From positions 26,621 to 90,620 of the forward strand of contig NZ_NWSX01000022.1 of NCBI RefSeq assembly GCF_002531825.1: 64,000 bases of DNA, given 5' to 3'. The notes under the pieces are model-generated. The model made no database searches. It was not told where the DNA came from and was given only the letters and a program-made list of their open reading frames with translations. Origin of the DNA: Rhizobium sp. J15. Its GTDB lineage: Bacteria > Pseudomonadota > Alphaproteobacteria > Rhizobiales > Rhizobiaceae. The translations under genes and the position numbers were made by a program. The stretch's first letter is position 1, and every line of letters starts with the position of its first letter. Of the stretch, positions 26,640 through 35,363 are shown piece by piece.

Positions 26640-27590
26640 TCATATCGCTGCGGCTTTTTCCGCCGCGATGTGGCCTTTGGCCTGCAATTCCTCCACCAGG
26701 CCGGCGAGTTCAGCCAGGAGATATTCGACGAAGAGGCTGGTCGCGGAATCGAGCGGCGCGCGGGCGCGGGCAAAAAGCTTCATCGGCTGGTGGCGGGCAT
26801 GCGGCTCCGCGATTGGCCGGAAGACCAGTTCGCCCTGGCGGCATTCGGTGATGACGTCGAGCGGATTGAGGATCGTCAGCCCCGCCCCCGACTTGACCAG
26901 CTTCTTCAGCATCTCCGAGGCATTGGTTTCGAGCACCGGCTCGACATGCACGTCGAGGCGCGCGAGCGCCAGATTGATCACATCGCGCAGGCTGGTGCCT
27001 TGCTGCGCCAGCACCAGGCGCTCCTGGACGATATCCGCCAGGTTGATCGGGCCGGACCCGATCAAATGATGGCCGGGTGGTAGGACGACGCCAATCGGGA
27101 TATCGAAATTGCCGAGCGTGCGGATGCCGGGCGTTGCCGGAATATTGAAGCCAAGGCCGATATCCACCTCGCCTGAGATCACCGGGTTGACCGTCATCGT
27201 ACCGGCGTCGTTGCGCAACTGCATGAAGACACGCGGATGCTCCGACTGGAACCGGGCAATGATGTCGGGCAGCGGACCTGCCGCCAGGCCAACCGTGGTG
27301 ACGATGCGGACCTTGCCGGCCTGCTGCATCTTCAGGCTGCGGATGCGCCCCTCCAGCCGCTCGTAATTCTTCAGCACCTCGCGAATATGTTCGATGCAGA
27401 GTTCGCCGGCGGCCGTCAGCCGCAGACCGCGCGGCAGGCGCTCGAAGAGTGGCGCGCCCATCTCCTCCTCCAGCGCAAGAATTTGCCGGTTGATCGCCGA
27501 CGACGCCACGTTCAACCGCGCCGCCGCCTTGCGGATCGAGCCCGTGCGGGCGATCTCATTGATGTAGATAAGCTTTCTGGAATGCAGCAT
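26640..27590 (-). CDS. LysR-family transcriptional regulator
   Basis: 316 residues from ATG 27590 (ACGAGG upstream), the position matching the family start MLHSRKLIYINEIARTGSIR. The HTH lies at about 14-35 (RKAAARLNVASSAINRQILALEEE), followed by the co-inducer domain (VRIVTTVGLAAGPLPDIIARFQ...). It is divergent from an ABC transporter operon and convergent with the creatininase gene; both target promoters carry the same 36-bp dyad. I infer it controls that regulon in response to the transported compound. Inducer unknown. Confidence 0.88.
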   Translation of the reverse strand: MLHSRKLIYINEIARTGSIRKAAARLNVASSAINRQILALEEEMGAPLFERLPRGLRLTAAGELCIEHIREVLKNYERLEGRIRSLKMQQAGKVRIVTTVGLAAGPLPDIIARFQSEHPRVFMQLRNDAGTMTVNPVISGEVDIGLGFNIPATPGIRTLGNFDIPIGVVLPPGHHLIGSGPINLADIVQERLVLAQQGTSLRDVINLALARLDVHVEPVLETNASEMLKKLVKSGAGLTILNPLDVITECRQGELVFRPIAEPHARHQPMKLFARARAPLDSATSLFVEYLLAELAGLVEELQAKGHIAAEKAAAI

Positions 27591-27656
27591 TGCAACCTCG
27601 TTGCATAAAAATAAAGCAGACGCACAAATTAGGCACAAGCTTTCCCTGAGATGCCG

Positions 27657-27692
27657 AAAAGGCATCGTTGCGCACGAAATTTGATGCTTTTC
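27657..27692. promoter_or_regulatory. 36-bp dyad, copy 2 (probable LysR operator)
   Basis: AAAAGGCATC (27657-27666) and GATGCTTTTC (27683-27692), arms and spacing identical to the copy at 25734-25769. It lies 66 bases upstream of the divergent lysR-type start and about 80 bases before the binding-protein gene, the usual location for LysR auto- and target regulation. Confidence 0.7.
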
Positions 27693-27771
27693 AAAGAGCA
27701 ACGCAACCGCTCCTATGAAGAAAATGGAACGTCGCGATGGGCGTTCCGCGCTCAGAAGGGGAACGCTGATC

Positions 27772-28788
27772 ATGGCCGATGCACTGAAGAACTGGGGCCT
27801 TTCCGCACTTGCCGGTCTTGGCGGCGCGCTTGCCGCCATGGCCTCCGCCCATGCGGCCGACAAGGTAAGTTACGGCACGAACTGGCTGGCCCAGGCCGAA
27901 CACGGCGGATTTTACCAGGCGGTCGCCGATGGCACCTATGCGAAACACGGCCTCGACGTGACCATCGTGCAGGGCGGCCCGAACGCGGCAAACAGCGCGC
28001 TTTTGATCTCGGGCAAGATCGACTTCTACATGGGCGGCCCACAGGGCGAAATCTCAGCCGTCGAACAGGGCATTCCGCTCGTCGATGTCGCGGCGATCTT
28101 CCAGAAGGATCCGCAGGTGCTGATCGCCCACCCGGACGCCGGCATCGAGAAATTCGAGGACCTCGCCAAGCTGAAGACGCTGTTTCTCGGCAAGGACGGC
28201 TACCTCACCTATTTCGAATGGATGAAGGCGAATTTCAAAGGCTTCAAGGACGAGCAATACAAGCCCTACAATTTCAGCCCGGCTCCGTTCCTCGCGGACA
28301 AGGAGTCCGCGCAGCAAGGCTACCTCACCTCGGAGCCCTATGAGATTGAGAAGCAGGCCGGCTTCGAACCGAAGGTCTTCCTGCTCGCCGACAACGGCTA
28401 CTCTCCCTATTCGACGATGATCACCACGACGCAGACGATGATCGACAGCAAGCCGGATGTGGTTCAGCGCTTCGTCGATGCCTCCATCGAAGGCTGGTAC
28501 AACTATCTCTACGGCGACAACAGCAAGGCGAACGAACTGATCAAGAAGGACAATCCTGAAATGACGGATGGTCAGATCGCCTATTCGATCGCCAAGATGA
28601 AGGAATACGGCATCATCGAGTCCGGCGACAGCCTGGACAAGGGCATCGGCTGCATCACCGATGCACATTACAAGGCGTTCTTCGAAGAGATGGTCGCGAT
28701 CAAGGTCTTCAAGCCGGAGACGGATTACACCAAGGCGTTCACGACGAAATTCGTCTGCAAGAGCACCGGCATGGCGATGAAGAAGTAA
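27772..28788 (+). CDS. ABC transporter substrate-binding protein (NMT1/THI5-like)
   Basis: 338 residues from ATG 27772, which follows AAGGGGAAC and gives a proper signal peptide (LSALAGLGGALAAMASAHAA, cleaved before DKVSYG); an upstream ATG at 27715 would spoil it. The mature protein shows the NMT1 pattern TNWLAQAEHGGFYQAVADG, then KHGLDVTIVQGG and GKIDFYMGGPQG. Such proteins bind pyrimidine-like and other aromatic nitrogen compounds. With a deaminase and oxidoreductases downstream, an N-heterocycle is a reasonable guess for the ligand. Confidence 0.88.
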   Translation: MADALKNWGLSALAGLGGALAAMASAHAADKVSYGTNWLAQAEHGGFYQAVADGTYAKHGLDVTIVQGGPNAANSALLISGKIDFYMGGPQGEISAVEQGIPLVDVAAIFQKDPQVLIAHPDAGIEKFEDLAKLKTLFLGKDGYLTYFEWMKANFKGFKDEQYKPYNFSPAPFLADKESAQQGYLTSEPYEIEKQAGFEPKVFLLADNGYSPYSTMITTTQTMIDSKPDVVQRFVDASIEGWYNYLYGDNSKANELIKKDNPEMTDGQIAYSIAKMKEYGIIESGDSLDKGIGCITDAHYKAFFEEMVAIKVFKPETDYTKAFTTKFVCKSTGMAMKK

Positions 28789-28807
28789 GCCGGCCGCAAT
28801 CCCGATG

Positions 28808-28829
28808 ATCCGCCGCGGCTGCGGCGGAT
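28808..28829 (+). other. Intercistronic stem-loop after the binding-protein gene
   Basis: ATCCGCCGC (28808-28816) pairs perfectly with GCGGCGGAT (28821-28829) around a 4-base loop, with no T-run. As in the guanidine operon, it separates a binding-protein gene from its ATPase gene and may stabilise the upstream message. Confidence 0.5.
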
Positions 28830-28858
28830 TGCATCTCCCCGCATGAACGAGACAGGCA

Positions 28859-29683
28859 ATGCCGCTAGCAGAAGCCCAAGCCGTATCCCCGCAAGAGACG
28901 CGCAAGCGGCCATTGGTCGTCATGCGCTCGGTTTCGAAGGTCTTTTCCAGCGGAACCGTCGCACTTTCGGACATGTCGCTCACCGTCGAAAGCGGCGAAT
29001 TCGTCAGCCTCCTCGGCCCTTCCGGCTGCGGCAAGTCGACGGCGCTGCGCATCATCGCCGGCCTCGGCGACGTGACATCGGGGGAGATCGACTGGCCGAG
29101 TTCGCGCATCAATTCGAAAGGCCTGCCGGAGGGCGACATCGGCTTCGTCTTCCAGGAGCCGACGCTGATGCCCTGGAAGAACGTATTCGACAATGTCCAC
29201 CTGCCGCTGAGGCTGAGGGGTGTTTCGAAAGCCGCAGCCTCCGAGCGCATCATGGCTGTACTGACCACGGTCGGTCTGCAGGATTTCGCCAAAGCCTATC
29301 CGCGCGAACTTTCCGGCGGCATGAAGATGCGGGTCTCGATCGGCCGCGCGCTGGTGACGAAACCGAAACTTCTGCTGATGGACGAGCCCTTCGCCGCACT
29401 CGACGAAATCACCCGCCAGAAGCTCAACGACGACGTGCTGCGGCTCTGGAAGACGACCGGCATCACCGTCATCTTCGTCACCCATTCCGTCTTCGAGTCG
29501 GCCTATCTCTCGAACCGCATCGTCGTGATGAAGGCAAGGCCCGGCCGGGTCCACGCCGATGTGCCGCTGAGCACGAGCCTGGAGCGCGATGCCTATTACC
29601 GCAGCTCCGAAGAATACAGGAAGGCCTGCGAGACGGTCTCCCATTCGCTCATCGGCGCAATCAATTCGGCTGGAGATCATTGA
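28859..29683 (+). CDS. ABC transporter ATP-binding protein
   Basis: 274 residues with Walker A GPSGCGKST, Q-loop FVFQEPTLMPWKN, signature LSGGMKMRVSIGRAL, Walker B LLLMDEPFAALDE and H-loop VTHSVFES. The QEPTLMPW Q-loop and signature are typical of NitT/TauT and thiamine-precursor importers. It partners the permease whose ATG overlaps its stop codon. The first ~18 residues (PLAEAQAVSPQETRKR) are a variable extension. Confidence 0.9.
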   Translation: MPLAEAQAVSPQETRKRPLVVMRSVSKVFSSGTVALSDMSLTVESGEFVSLLGPSGCGKSTALRIIAGLGDVTSGEIDWPSSRINSKGLPEGDIGFVFQEPTLMPWKNVFDNVHLPLRLRGVSKAAASERIMAVLTTVGLQDFAKAYPRELSGGMKMRVSIGRALVTKPKLLLMDEPFAALDEITRQKLNDDVLRLWKTTGITVIFVTHSVFESAYLSNRIVVMKARPGRVHADVPLSTSLERDAYYRSSEEYRKACETVSHSLIGAINSAGDH

Positions 29684-30519
29684 TGAGCGACGAGACCGAC
29701 GCATCGCCCCATCCGGATGCCGCGAGCGCCAGGCGCCGCGATCTCGCATTGCGCATCGCCGTTCCACTGCTCGTCATCGCGCTCCTCATTCTGATCTGGT
29801 ACGCCTATGTGAAGCTGTCAGGGGTGCCGCCTTATATCCTGCCGGGTCCGGCGGCTGTGGCGAACGCTTTCGTGACCGACTCGGCCACGCTTGTCCCTGC
29901 CTTCTGGGTCACCACCAAAATCACCTTCCTATCGCTGATGCTGGCACTTGTCGGCGGCGTCGGCTTTGCGATCTTCCTCGTTCAATCGCGCTGGATCGAA
30001 CTCGCCTTCTATCCGCTCGCGGTCATTCTGCAGGTGACGCCGATCGTCGCGATCTCGCCGCTGATCCTGATCTATGCGCCCTCGACGCAGGTGGCGCTGT
30101 TGATCTGCGCCTTCCTCGTCGCCTTCTTTCCGATCCTGTCGAACATGGTCCAGGGGCTGAAAAGCGTCGACCACAATCTCATCAACCTCTTCGAACTCTA
30201 CGGCGCCTCCCGCTGGCAGACACTGCTCTATCTTAAGCTGCCCGCCGCCCAGCCCTATTTCATGACAGGCCTCCGGATCGGCGGCGGTCTGGCGCTGATT
30301 GCCGCCGTCGTCGCGGAGTTTGCGGCAGGATCGGCGGGTGCGGGTTCCGGGCTAGCTTTCCGGCTTCTCGAAGCTCAGTACCGGCTCAACATCCCCCGCC
30401 TCTTCGCCGCGCTGCTGATGCTTTCGCTTCTCGGCGTCGCGATCTTTGCCGTCACATCGTTCATTTCCTGGCTTGCCCTGCATCGCTGGCATGAGAGCAG
30501 CCTGAAACGGGAAAACTGA
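29683..30519 (+). CDS. ABC transporter permease
   Basis: 278 residues from ATG 29683, overlapping the ATPase stop. Six predicted membrane helices; the transport loop is LFELYGASRWQTLLYLKLPAAQPYFMTGLRI-like near 165-195. Member of the NitT/TauT permease family, forming the channel for the compound caught by the NMT1-like protein. The stop overlaps the start of the next enzyme gene (TGATG), which implies co-translation of uptake and catabolism. Confidence 0.9.
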   Translation: MSDETDASPHPDAASARRRDLALRIAVPLLVIALLILIWYAYVKLSGVPPYILPGPAAVANAFVTDSATLVPAFWVTTKITFLSLMLALVGGVGFAIFLVQSRWIELAFYPLAVILQVTPIVAISPLILIYAPSTQVALLICAFLVAFFPILSNMVQGLKSVDHNLINLFELYGASRWQTLLYLKLPAAQPYFMTGLRIGGGLALIAAVVAEFAAGSAGAGSGLAFRLLEAQYRLNIPRLFAALLMLSLLGVAIFAVTSFISWLALHRWHESSLKREN

Positions 30520-31832
30520 TGACCTATCCCTTCATCTCTCCGCCCAATGCCGGCCGCTTCGCACTGTGCAACGCGACGCTTCCCGCCGCCGCCACCGTCG
30601 GATTTGACGCGCCTGCCGTCGAAGGTCTGGTCAAGGCCGATATCGTCATCACCAATGGCATCATCTCCGCACTGCTGCCGGCGGGCGAAACGCCGGCGGA
30701 ATTCGCGAGATCCGACCTGAAGGAAGGCATGGTCTGGCCGTGTTTCGCCGACATGCACACGCACCTCGACAAGGGGCATATATGGCCGCGCAACGCCAAT
30801 GCGGACGGCACTTTCATGGGCGCGCTGGAGGCCGTGCGCACCGACCGCGAAGCGAATTGGTCCGCGGCAGATGTCTGGAAACGCATGGACTTCTCGCTGC
30901 GCTCGGCCTATGCGCACGGCACCAGCCTGATCCGCACGCATCTCGATTCGCTGGCGCCGCAGCACCGCATTTCCTTCGAGGTTTTTGCCGAGATGCGCGA
31001 GGCATGGAAGGACCGGATCGCGCTGCAGGCAGTGGCGCTCTTCCCGATGGAAAATATGGCGGATGCGGCCTTTTTCGCCGACCTGGTTGCTGTCGTGCGC
31101 GAGAAAGGCGGCCTGATCGGCGGCGTCACCCGGATGACCGCCGATCTCGACAGCCAGCTCGATGTGCTTTTCAGGGCTGCCGCCGACAACGGCCTCGATG
31201 TCGACCTCCACGTCGACGAGACCGACGATCCCGCTGCCGAGACCTTGAAGGCGATTGCCGAGGCCGTGCTGCGCAACCGGTTCGAAGGCCAGGTAACGGC
31301 CGGCCATTGCTGCTCGCTCGCCCGCCAGGACGAGGAGGCCGCAAAGCGCACGGTCGAGCTCGTTGCGAAGGCCGGCATTTCCATCGTCTCGCTGCCGATG
31401 TGCAACATGTATCTGCAGGACCGCTACCTCGGCCGCACGCCGCGCTGGCGCGGCATTACCCTTTTCAAGGAACTGGCCGCCGCCGGCGTGGCAACGGCGG
31501 TCGCCTCCGACAATACCCGCGACCCCTTCTACGCCTACGGCGATCTGGACCCGGTGGAAGTATTCCGCGAGGCGGTGCGCATCCTGCATCTCGATCATCC
31601 ATTGGACACGGCCGCGCGCATCGTCACCACGTCGCCCGCCGATATTCTCGGCCGTTCCGATATGGGCCGCATCGCCATCGGAGCTCCGGCCGATCTCGTA
31701 CTCTTCAGCGCCCGGCGCTGGAGCGAATTTCTTTCCCGTCCGCAGTCAGACCGCGTCGTCCTTCGCCGCGGCAAGGTGATCGACCGCAGCCTGCCGGACT
31801 ATCGTGAACTCGACAGCGTCGTTGGAGCCTGA
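30519..31832 (+). CDS. Cytosine-deaminase-like amidohydrolase
   Basis: 437 residues. The amidohydrolase metal site is complete: DMHTHLDKGH near 83-92, HVDETDD near 229, GHCCSL near 258 and SDNTRDPFY near 330. The HTHLDKG and DNxxDPF motifs are those of the CodA cytosine deaminase group, whose members deaminate cytosine, isocytosine, creatinine, isoguanine or related rings. Residues ~105-125 hold an inserted loop. Context (NMT1-type uptake, FAD oxidase, creatininase-family protein) suggests a ring-deaminating step of a catabolic route rather than salvage. Confidence 0.82.
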   Translation: MTYPFISPPNAGRFALCNATLPAAATVGFDAPAVEGLVKADIVITNGIISALLPAGETPAEFARSDLKEGMVWPCFADMHTHLDKGHIWPRNANADGTFMGALEAVRTDREANWSAADVWKRMDFSLRSAYAHGTSLIRTHLDSLAPQHRISFEVFAEMREAWKDRIALQAVALFPMENMADAAFFADLVAVVREKGGLIGGVTRMTADLDSQLDVLFRAAADNGLDVDLHVDETDDPAAETLKAIAEAVLRNRFEGQVTAGHCCSLARQDEEAAKRTVELVAKAGISIVSLPMCNMYLQDRYLGRTPRWRGITLFKELAAAGVATAVASDNTRDPFYAYGDLDPVEVFREAVRILHLDHPLDTAARIVTTSPADILGRSDMGRIAIGAPADLVLFSARRWSEFLSRPQSDRVVLRRGKVIDRSLPDYRELDSVVGA

Positions 31833-31833
31833 C

Positions 31834-33243
31834 ATGCCGGATTATCAGACGATCAAGAAGGAACTCGAAGGCATCGCCGTCGAAGACAATCCGGCGCTGG
31901 TGCGCCAGAAGAGCCGGGATTTCTACTGGTATTCGCCGATCCTGAAGGCGCAGCTCGACAATGTGACGGCCGACCTCGTGGTCACCCCGAAGACCGAGGA
32001 AGAGGTCATCCGCACGCTGAAAGTGGCTTTCGCCCATGGCGTGCCGGTAACGCCGCGCGGCGCCGGCACGGGCAATTACGGCCAGGCCATGCCGCTTTCC
32101 GGCGGCATCGTCCTGAACCTTGCCGGCATGGACAAGGTCAAGGAAATCCATCCCGGCCGGGTGATCTGCGAACCGGGCATCGTGATTGCCCAGCTTGACA
32201 GGCAGACCAAGGCCCATTCCGGCCAGGAGCTGCGCTTCCATCCGTCGACGGCGCAGACGGCGACCGTCGGCGGTTTTATTGCCGGCGGCTCCGGCGGCGT
32301 CGGCTCGATCACCTGGGGCGGCCTGCGCGATCTCGGCAATATTCTGCGCCTGCGCGTCGTCACCATGGAAGCCGAACCGCGCGTGCTCGACCTCACCGGC
32401 TGGGACCTGCAGAAGGTCAGCCATGCCTATGGCACCAATGGTATCATCACCGAGATCGAAATGCCGCTGGCGCCCGCCTATGACTGGGTCGACGTGCTCG
32501 TCGGTTACGACGACTTCATGGCGGCCGTGCGCTTCTCGGATGCGCTCGCCAAATGCAACGGTATCCTCGTCAAGGAGATCGCGCCGATCGCCGCACCCAT
32601 TCCGCATGATTATTTCACGCGCCACAAACCCTATATTCGCAAGGGCCAGTCGGTGGTGGTGCTGATGATCGCGCCGCATTCAATGGACGCGTTCCTGGCC
32701 TTCGCCGCCGCGCACAAGGGCGAGGTCGTCTTCCGGTCCGATACGGTCGAAAGCATGAAGGGCATTCCGCATGCCTATGAGCTTGCCTGGAATCACACGA
32801 CGCTGCGCGCCCTGAAGGTCGATCCCAACTTTACCTATCTGCAGGTTCAGTATCCGGGGCCGGATCACGTGGCCAAGGTCGCCAAGATGGTCGAGATCTT
32901 CGGGGACGAAGTGCCGGGCCATCTCGAATTCATCAGGTTCGACGGGCAGATCCAGTGCTCCGGCCTGCCGCTGGTACGCTATACCTCGGAGGAACGCCTC
33001 GAGGAGATCATCAGGATCCACCAGGACCACGGCTGCCCGATCTTCAATCCGCACCGCTACACGCTCGAGGAAGGCGGCATGAAACGCACCGACAAGGTGC
33101 AGCTCGCCTTCAAGCACGAGACCGACCCGAGGGGGCTCCTGAATCCCGGCAAGATGATCGCCTGGGAGAACCCGGATTTCGATTTCGATGCCGGCAAGAA
33201 CTATCTCTTCCCAGGGCTTGCGAGCGTCATGGAGGCCTCATGA
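31834..33243 (+). CDS. FAD-binding oxidoreductase (GlcD/vanillyl-alcohol-oxidase family)
   Basis: 469 residues from ATG 31834, one base after the deaminase stop. The PCMH-type FAD-binding domain is at the N-terminus: DLVVTPKTEEEVIRTL, PVTPRGAGTGNYGQAMPLSGGIVLNL near 75-100, and GGFIAGGSGGVGSITWGGLRDLGN near 145-170. The C-terminal domain ends in NPHRYTLEEGG...LNPGKM, as in D-lactate/glycolate-type oxidases. It should oxidise a hydroxy or ring carbon of the pathway intermediate; the electron acceptor may be the flavodoxin-fold protein encoded next. Confidence 0.83.
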   Translation: MPDYQTIKKELEGIAVEDNPALVRQKSRDFYWYSPILKAQLDNVTADLVVTPKTEEEVIRTLKVAFAHGVPVTPRGAGTGNYGQAMPLSGGIVLNLAGMDKVKEIHPGRVICEPGIVIAQLDRQTKAHSGQELRFHPSTAQTATVGGFIAGGSGGVGSITWGGLRDLGNILRLRVVTMEAEPRVLDLTGWDLQKVSHAYGTNGIITEIEMPLAPAYDWVDVLVGYDDFMAAVRFSDALAKCNGILVKEIAPIAAPIPHDYFTRHKPYIRKGQSVVVLMIAPHSMDAFLAFAAAHKGEVVFRSDTVESMKGIPHAYELAWNHTTLRALKVDPNFTYLQVQYPGPDHVAKVAKMVEIFGDEVPGHLEFIRFDGQIQCSGLPLVRYTSEERLEEIIRIHQDHGCPIFNPHRYTLEEGGMKRTDKVQLAFKHETDPRGLLNPGKMIAWENPDFDFDAGKNYLFPGLASVMEAS

Positions 33244-33821
33244 GAGTTCTCGTCCTTCACTCGCATCCGGTCGAGGAAAGCTACGGCAAGGCGCTTTACA
33301 AACAGACGCTGGAAAGCCTTCACAAAGCCGGTCACGAGGTGGATGCCTGCGATCTCTATGCCGAGAAATTCGATCCCGTTCTCTCACGCCACGATCGGCT
33401 CGCCTATCACGACTATCCCGGCAATACCGCACTGGTAAAGCCCTATGTCGATCGGCTGAAACAGGCCGAAGGGCTGGTGCTGGTGACGCCTGTCTGGAAT
33501 TTTGGGTTCCCGGCAATCCTCAAAGGCTATTTCGATCGCGTCTGGCTCCCGGGCGTCTCTTTCGAACTCGTCGACGGCAAGGTGGAATCTAGGCTACGCC
33601 ATATCACCAAGCTCGCCGCCGTACTGACCTACGGAGCAACCCCATTCCGCGCCTTCGTGGCCGGCAATCCGCCGAAGAGGATCGTCAAGCGCGTGCTGCG
33701 AGCGCAGATCAATCCACTGCGGCCGGTCACCTTCCTTGCTCATTACGACATGAACAATTGCACGCCTGAAACGCGGGCGCGGTTTCTGGAAAAGGTGCAG
33801 ACGGCGATGGAACGGTTCTGA
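33240..33821 (+). CDS. NAD(P)H-dependent oxidoreductase, flavodoxin fold (NQO1/KefF-like)
   Basis: 193 residues, start overlapping the previous stop (ATGA at 33240). N-terminal VLVLHSHPVEESYGKALYKQ binds the FMN phosphate; TPVWNFGFPAILKGYFDRVWLPG is the characteristic quinone-oxidoreductase segment near 82-104. It is an FMN reductase/quinone reductase, likely recycling electrons for the preceding flavoprotein. It is the last gene of the operon; the convergent RidA-family gene ends only 9 bases away. Confidence 0.85.
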   Translation: MRVLVLHSHPVEESYGKALYKQTLESLHKAGHEVDACDLYAEKFDPVLSRHDRLAYHDYPGNTALVKPYVDRLKQAEGLVLVTPVWNFGFPAILKGYFDRVWLPGVSFELVDGKVESRLRHITKLAAVLTYGATPFRAFVAGNPPKRIVKRVLRAQINPLRPVTFLAHYDMNNCTPETRARFLEKVQTAMERF

Positions 33822-33830
33822 AACGCGTCA

Positions 33831-34220
33831 TCACAATATTTTGGCGGCGGTGACGTCGACTTCGACGAGAAATTCCGGCCGGGTGAACCCGCCGACGATG
33901 ATCAACGTCGAGACCGGCTTCGGATCGAGCGTATAGCGATCGCGCACCGCCATATAGGCCGGAAAATCCTCACGCTTCGTCACGAATCCGGAAATGCGGA
34001 TGACGTCCGCAAAACTCATCTCCGCATCGGCAAGAATGGCCTTGATCGCTTCGAAACAAAGCTCGGCCTGCGCGCTGATATCTTCCGGCACCTCCTCGTC
34101 GAGACCGATGCCGAGCTGGCCCGAGACAACGAGCAGTGCAGCGCCCGGCGGCACCAGCAGCCCGTGATTGTAATTTCCAAATGGACGATGGACGGACGGC
34201 GGATTGAAAATCTTCTTCAT
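33831..34220 (-). CDS. RidA/YjgF family protein
   Basis: 129 residues from ATG 34220 (AGGAAGTG upstream; the frame extends 11 codons further). The RidA fold is seen in LLVVSGQLGIG, AQAELCFEAIKAILADAEMSFADVIRISGFV and ALxxP-like KPVSTLIIVGGFTRPEFLVEVDVTAAK. The family-typical catalytic Arg lies in the FTRPEFLVE position. RidA proteins deaminate reactive enamine/imine intermediates; subfamily members occur in ring-cleavage pathways. It lies 114 bases downstream of the GntR gene on the same strand. Confidence 0.83.
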   Translation of the reverse strand: MKKIFNPPSVHRPFGNYNHGLLVPPGAALLVVSGQLGIGLDEEVPEDISAQAELCFEAIKAILADAEMSFADVIRISGFVTKREDFPAYMAVRDRYTLDPKPVSTLIIVGGFTRPEFLVEVDVTAAKIL

Positions 34221-34334
34221 CGGCACTTCCTGCTGAAGCGGAACACGACGCATCGTTCCATCCGGTTGAATAACAAGGATAGGAAAGGATGCATAGCGCG
34301 GTTTCCCTCAACTCCTGGGCAACCCTGCCCGACT

Positions 34335-35051
34335 TCAAGCGCCGTGCTCTTTCCGCTCGGCAGCGGCCGCAAAGACGGCGCTGGCATCGCTGACGATTTC
34401 CACATGGGCATAGGCCGCGCGCGCGGCCGCCGCGCCATCCGCCCGCATGATCGCCGTCACGATCACGTCATGCTCGTCATAGGATTTCGCCAGCCGGCCG
34501 GACAGCCGGAACTGCGCGCGGCGAAAAGGCGCAAGCCGAGCCCTGCTCTGCGTTACCAGTTCATAAATGTGCTCGTTGTGCGCGCCGCGATAGAGCCGGC
34601 TATGAAATTCGGTATTATAGGCAGCATACTCTTCGTCAGCACCCTGACGCACGAGCCGGGCCGAGGCGCGGTGCTCGATTTCCAACAGGCGCCGTTCCTC
34701 GATCGTCATCCGCTCGGCGGAAAGCCGCGCGCAAATGCCCTCGAGCTCCGCCATCGCCTCGAACATCGAATGCAGATAGGTTTCCGTCACATTGGTGACG
34801 ACGGCGCTGCGGTTCGGTTCGCGCTCGACAAGCCCCATCGCTCCGAGTTCCCGGAGCGCCTCGCGCACCGGGGTGCGCGACACTTCGAAACGGGCTGCCA
34901 GCGAAATTTCGTCGAGCTTGTCGCCCGGCAGCATCTGCCCGGTCACGATCATGTCGGCGATTGCCCGCACCATCTGCTCGACGGTCGTTCCTGCCCGGAT
35001 GATCTCCCGGCGCCGGATCTGCTTCAATGAGTCACTCTGATCCTTGGTCAT
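34335..35051 (-). CDS. GntR-family regulator (FCD/FadR subfamily)
   Basis: 238 residues. The N-terminal winged HTH reads MIVTGQMLPGDKLDEISLAARFEVSRTPVREALRELGAMGLVE. The C-terminal FCD domain has the metal-ligand pattern (FHSRLYRGAHNEH, then YDEHDVIVTAI). It is divergent from the BMP transporter/biuret operon, and the intervening 312 bases hold three TTGCATACAC copies, one of them at its own start; I infer it represses that operon and itself until a ligand binds. Confidence 0.88.
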   Translation of the reverse strand: MTKDQSDSLKQIRRREIIRAGTTVEQMVRAIADMIVTGQMLPGDKLDEISLAARFEVSRTPVREALRELGAMGLVEREPNRSAVVTNVTETYLHSMFEAMAELEGICARLSAERMTIEERRLLEIEHRASARLVRQGADEEYAAYNTEFHSRLYRGAHNEHIYELVTQSRARLAPFRRAQFRLSGRLAKSYDEHDVIVTAIMRADGAAAARAAYAHVEIVSDASAVFAAAAERKEHGA

Positions 35052-35363
35052 GTTGCATACACATGCATTGTCCGCGAAGCAAAGTCAAACATGGAAACAA
35101 TACATTGTTTTCATTTGAAAAACTTAATTAATCCGCAACGGGAAATAATCTCATTTTCTTTATAACGTTGAATTTCAGCTGATTTTATAGGCTTTGCATA
35201 AATTTTATACTTTAAGCCGGTGAAATTGCATACACTTATGACACCCGTCGAACCGCTTTAAAATTACCGTAGCAAAATCAAACCCTTAATATCTGGCACG
35301 GCCATTGCATACACTTCCCCGTAACCAATGAACCGGCAGAACCGCCATAAGGGGAGCATTCCA
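35052..35363. promoter_or_regulatory. Divergent control region with three TTGCATACAC sites
   Basis: 312 AT-rich bases. The decamer TTGCATACAC occurs at 35053-35062, 35226-35235 and 35305-35314, always on the plus strand. The first is part of a dyad TGCAT-ACAC-ATGCA next to the gntR start; the third lies 49 bases before the transporter start and would overlap its promoter. A weaker TTGCATAAA is at 35194. Widely spaced copies suggest looping or cooperative repression by the GntR protein. Confidence 0.65.
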
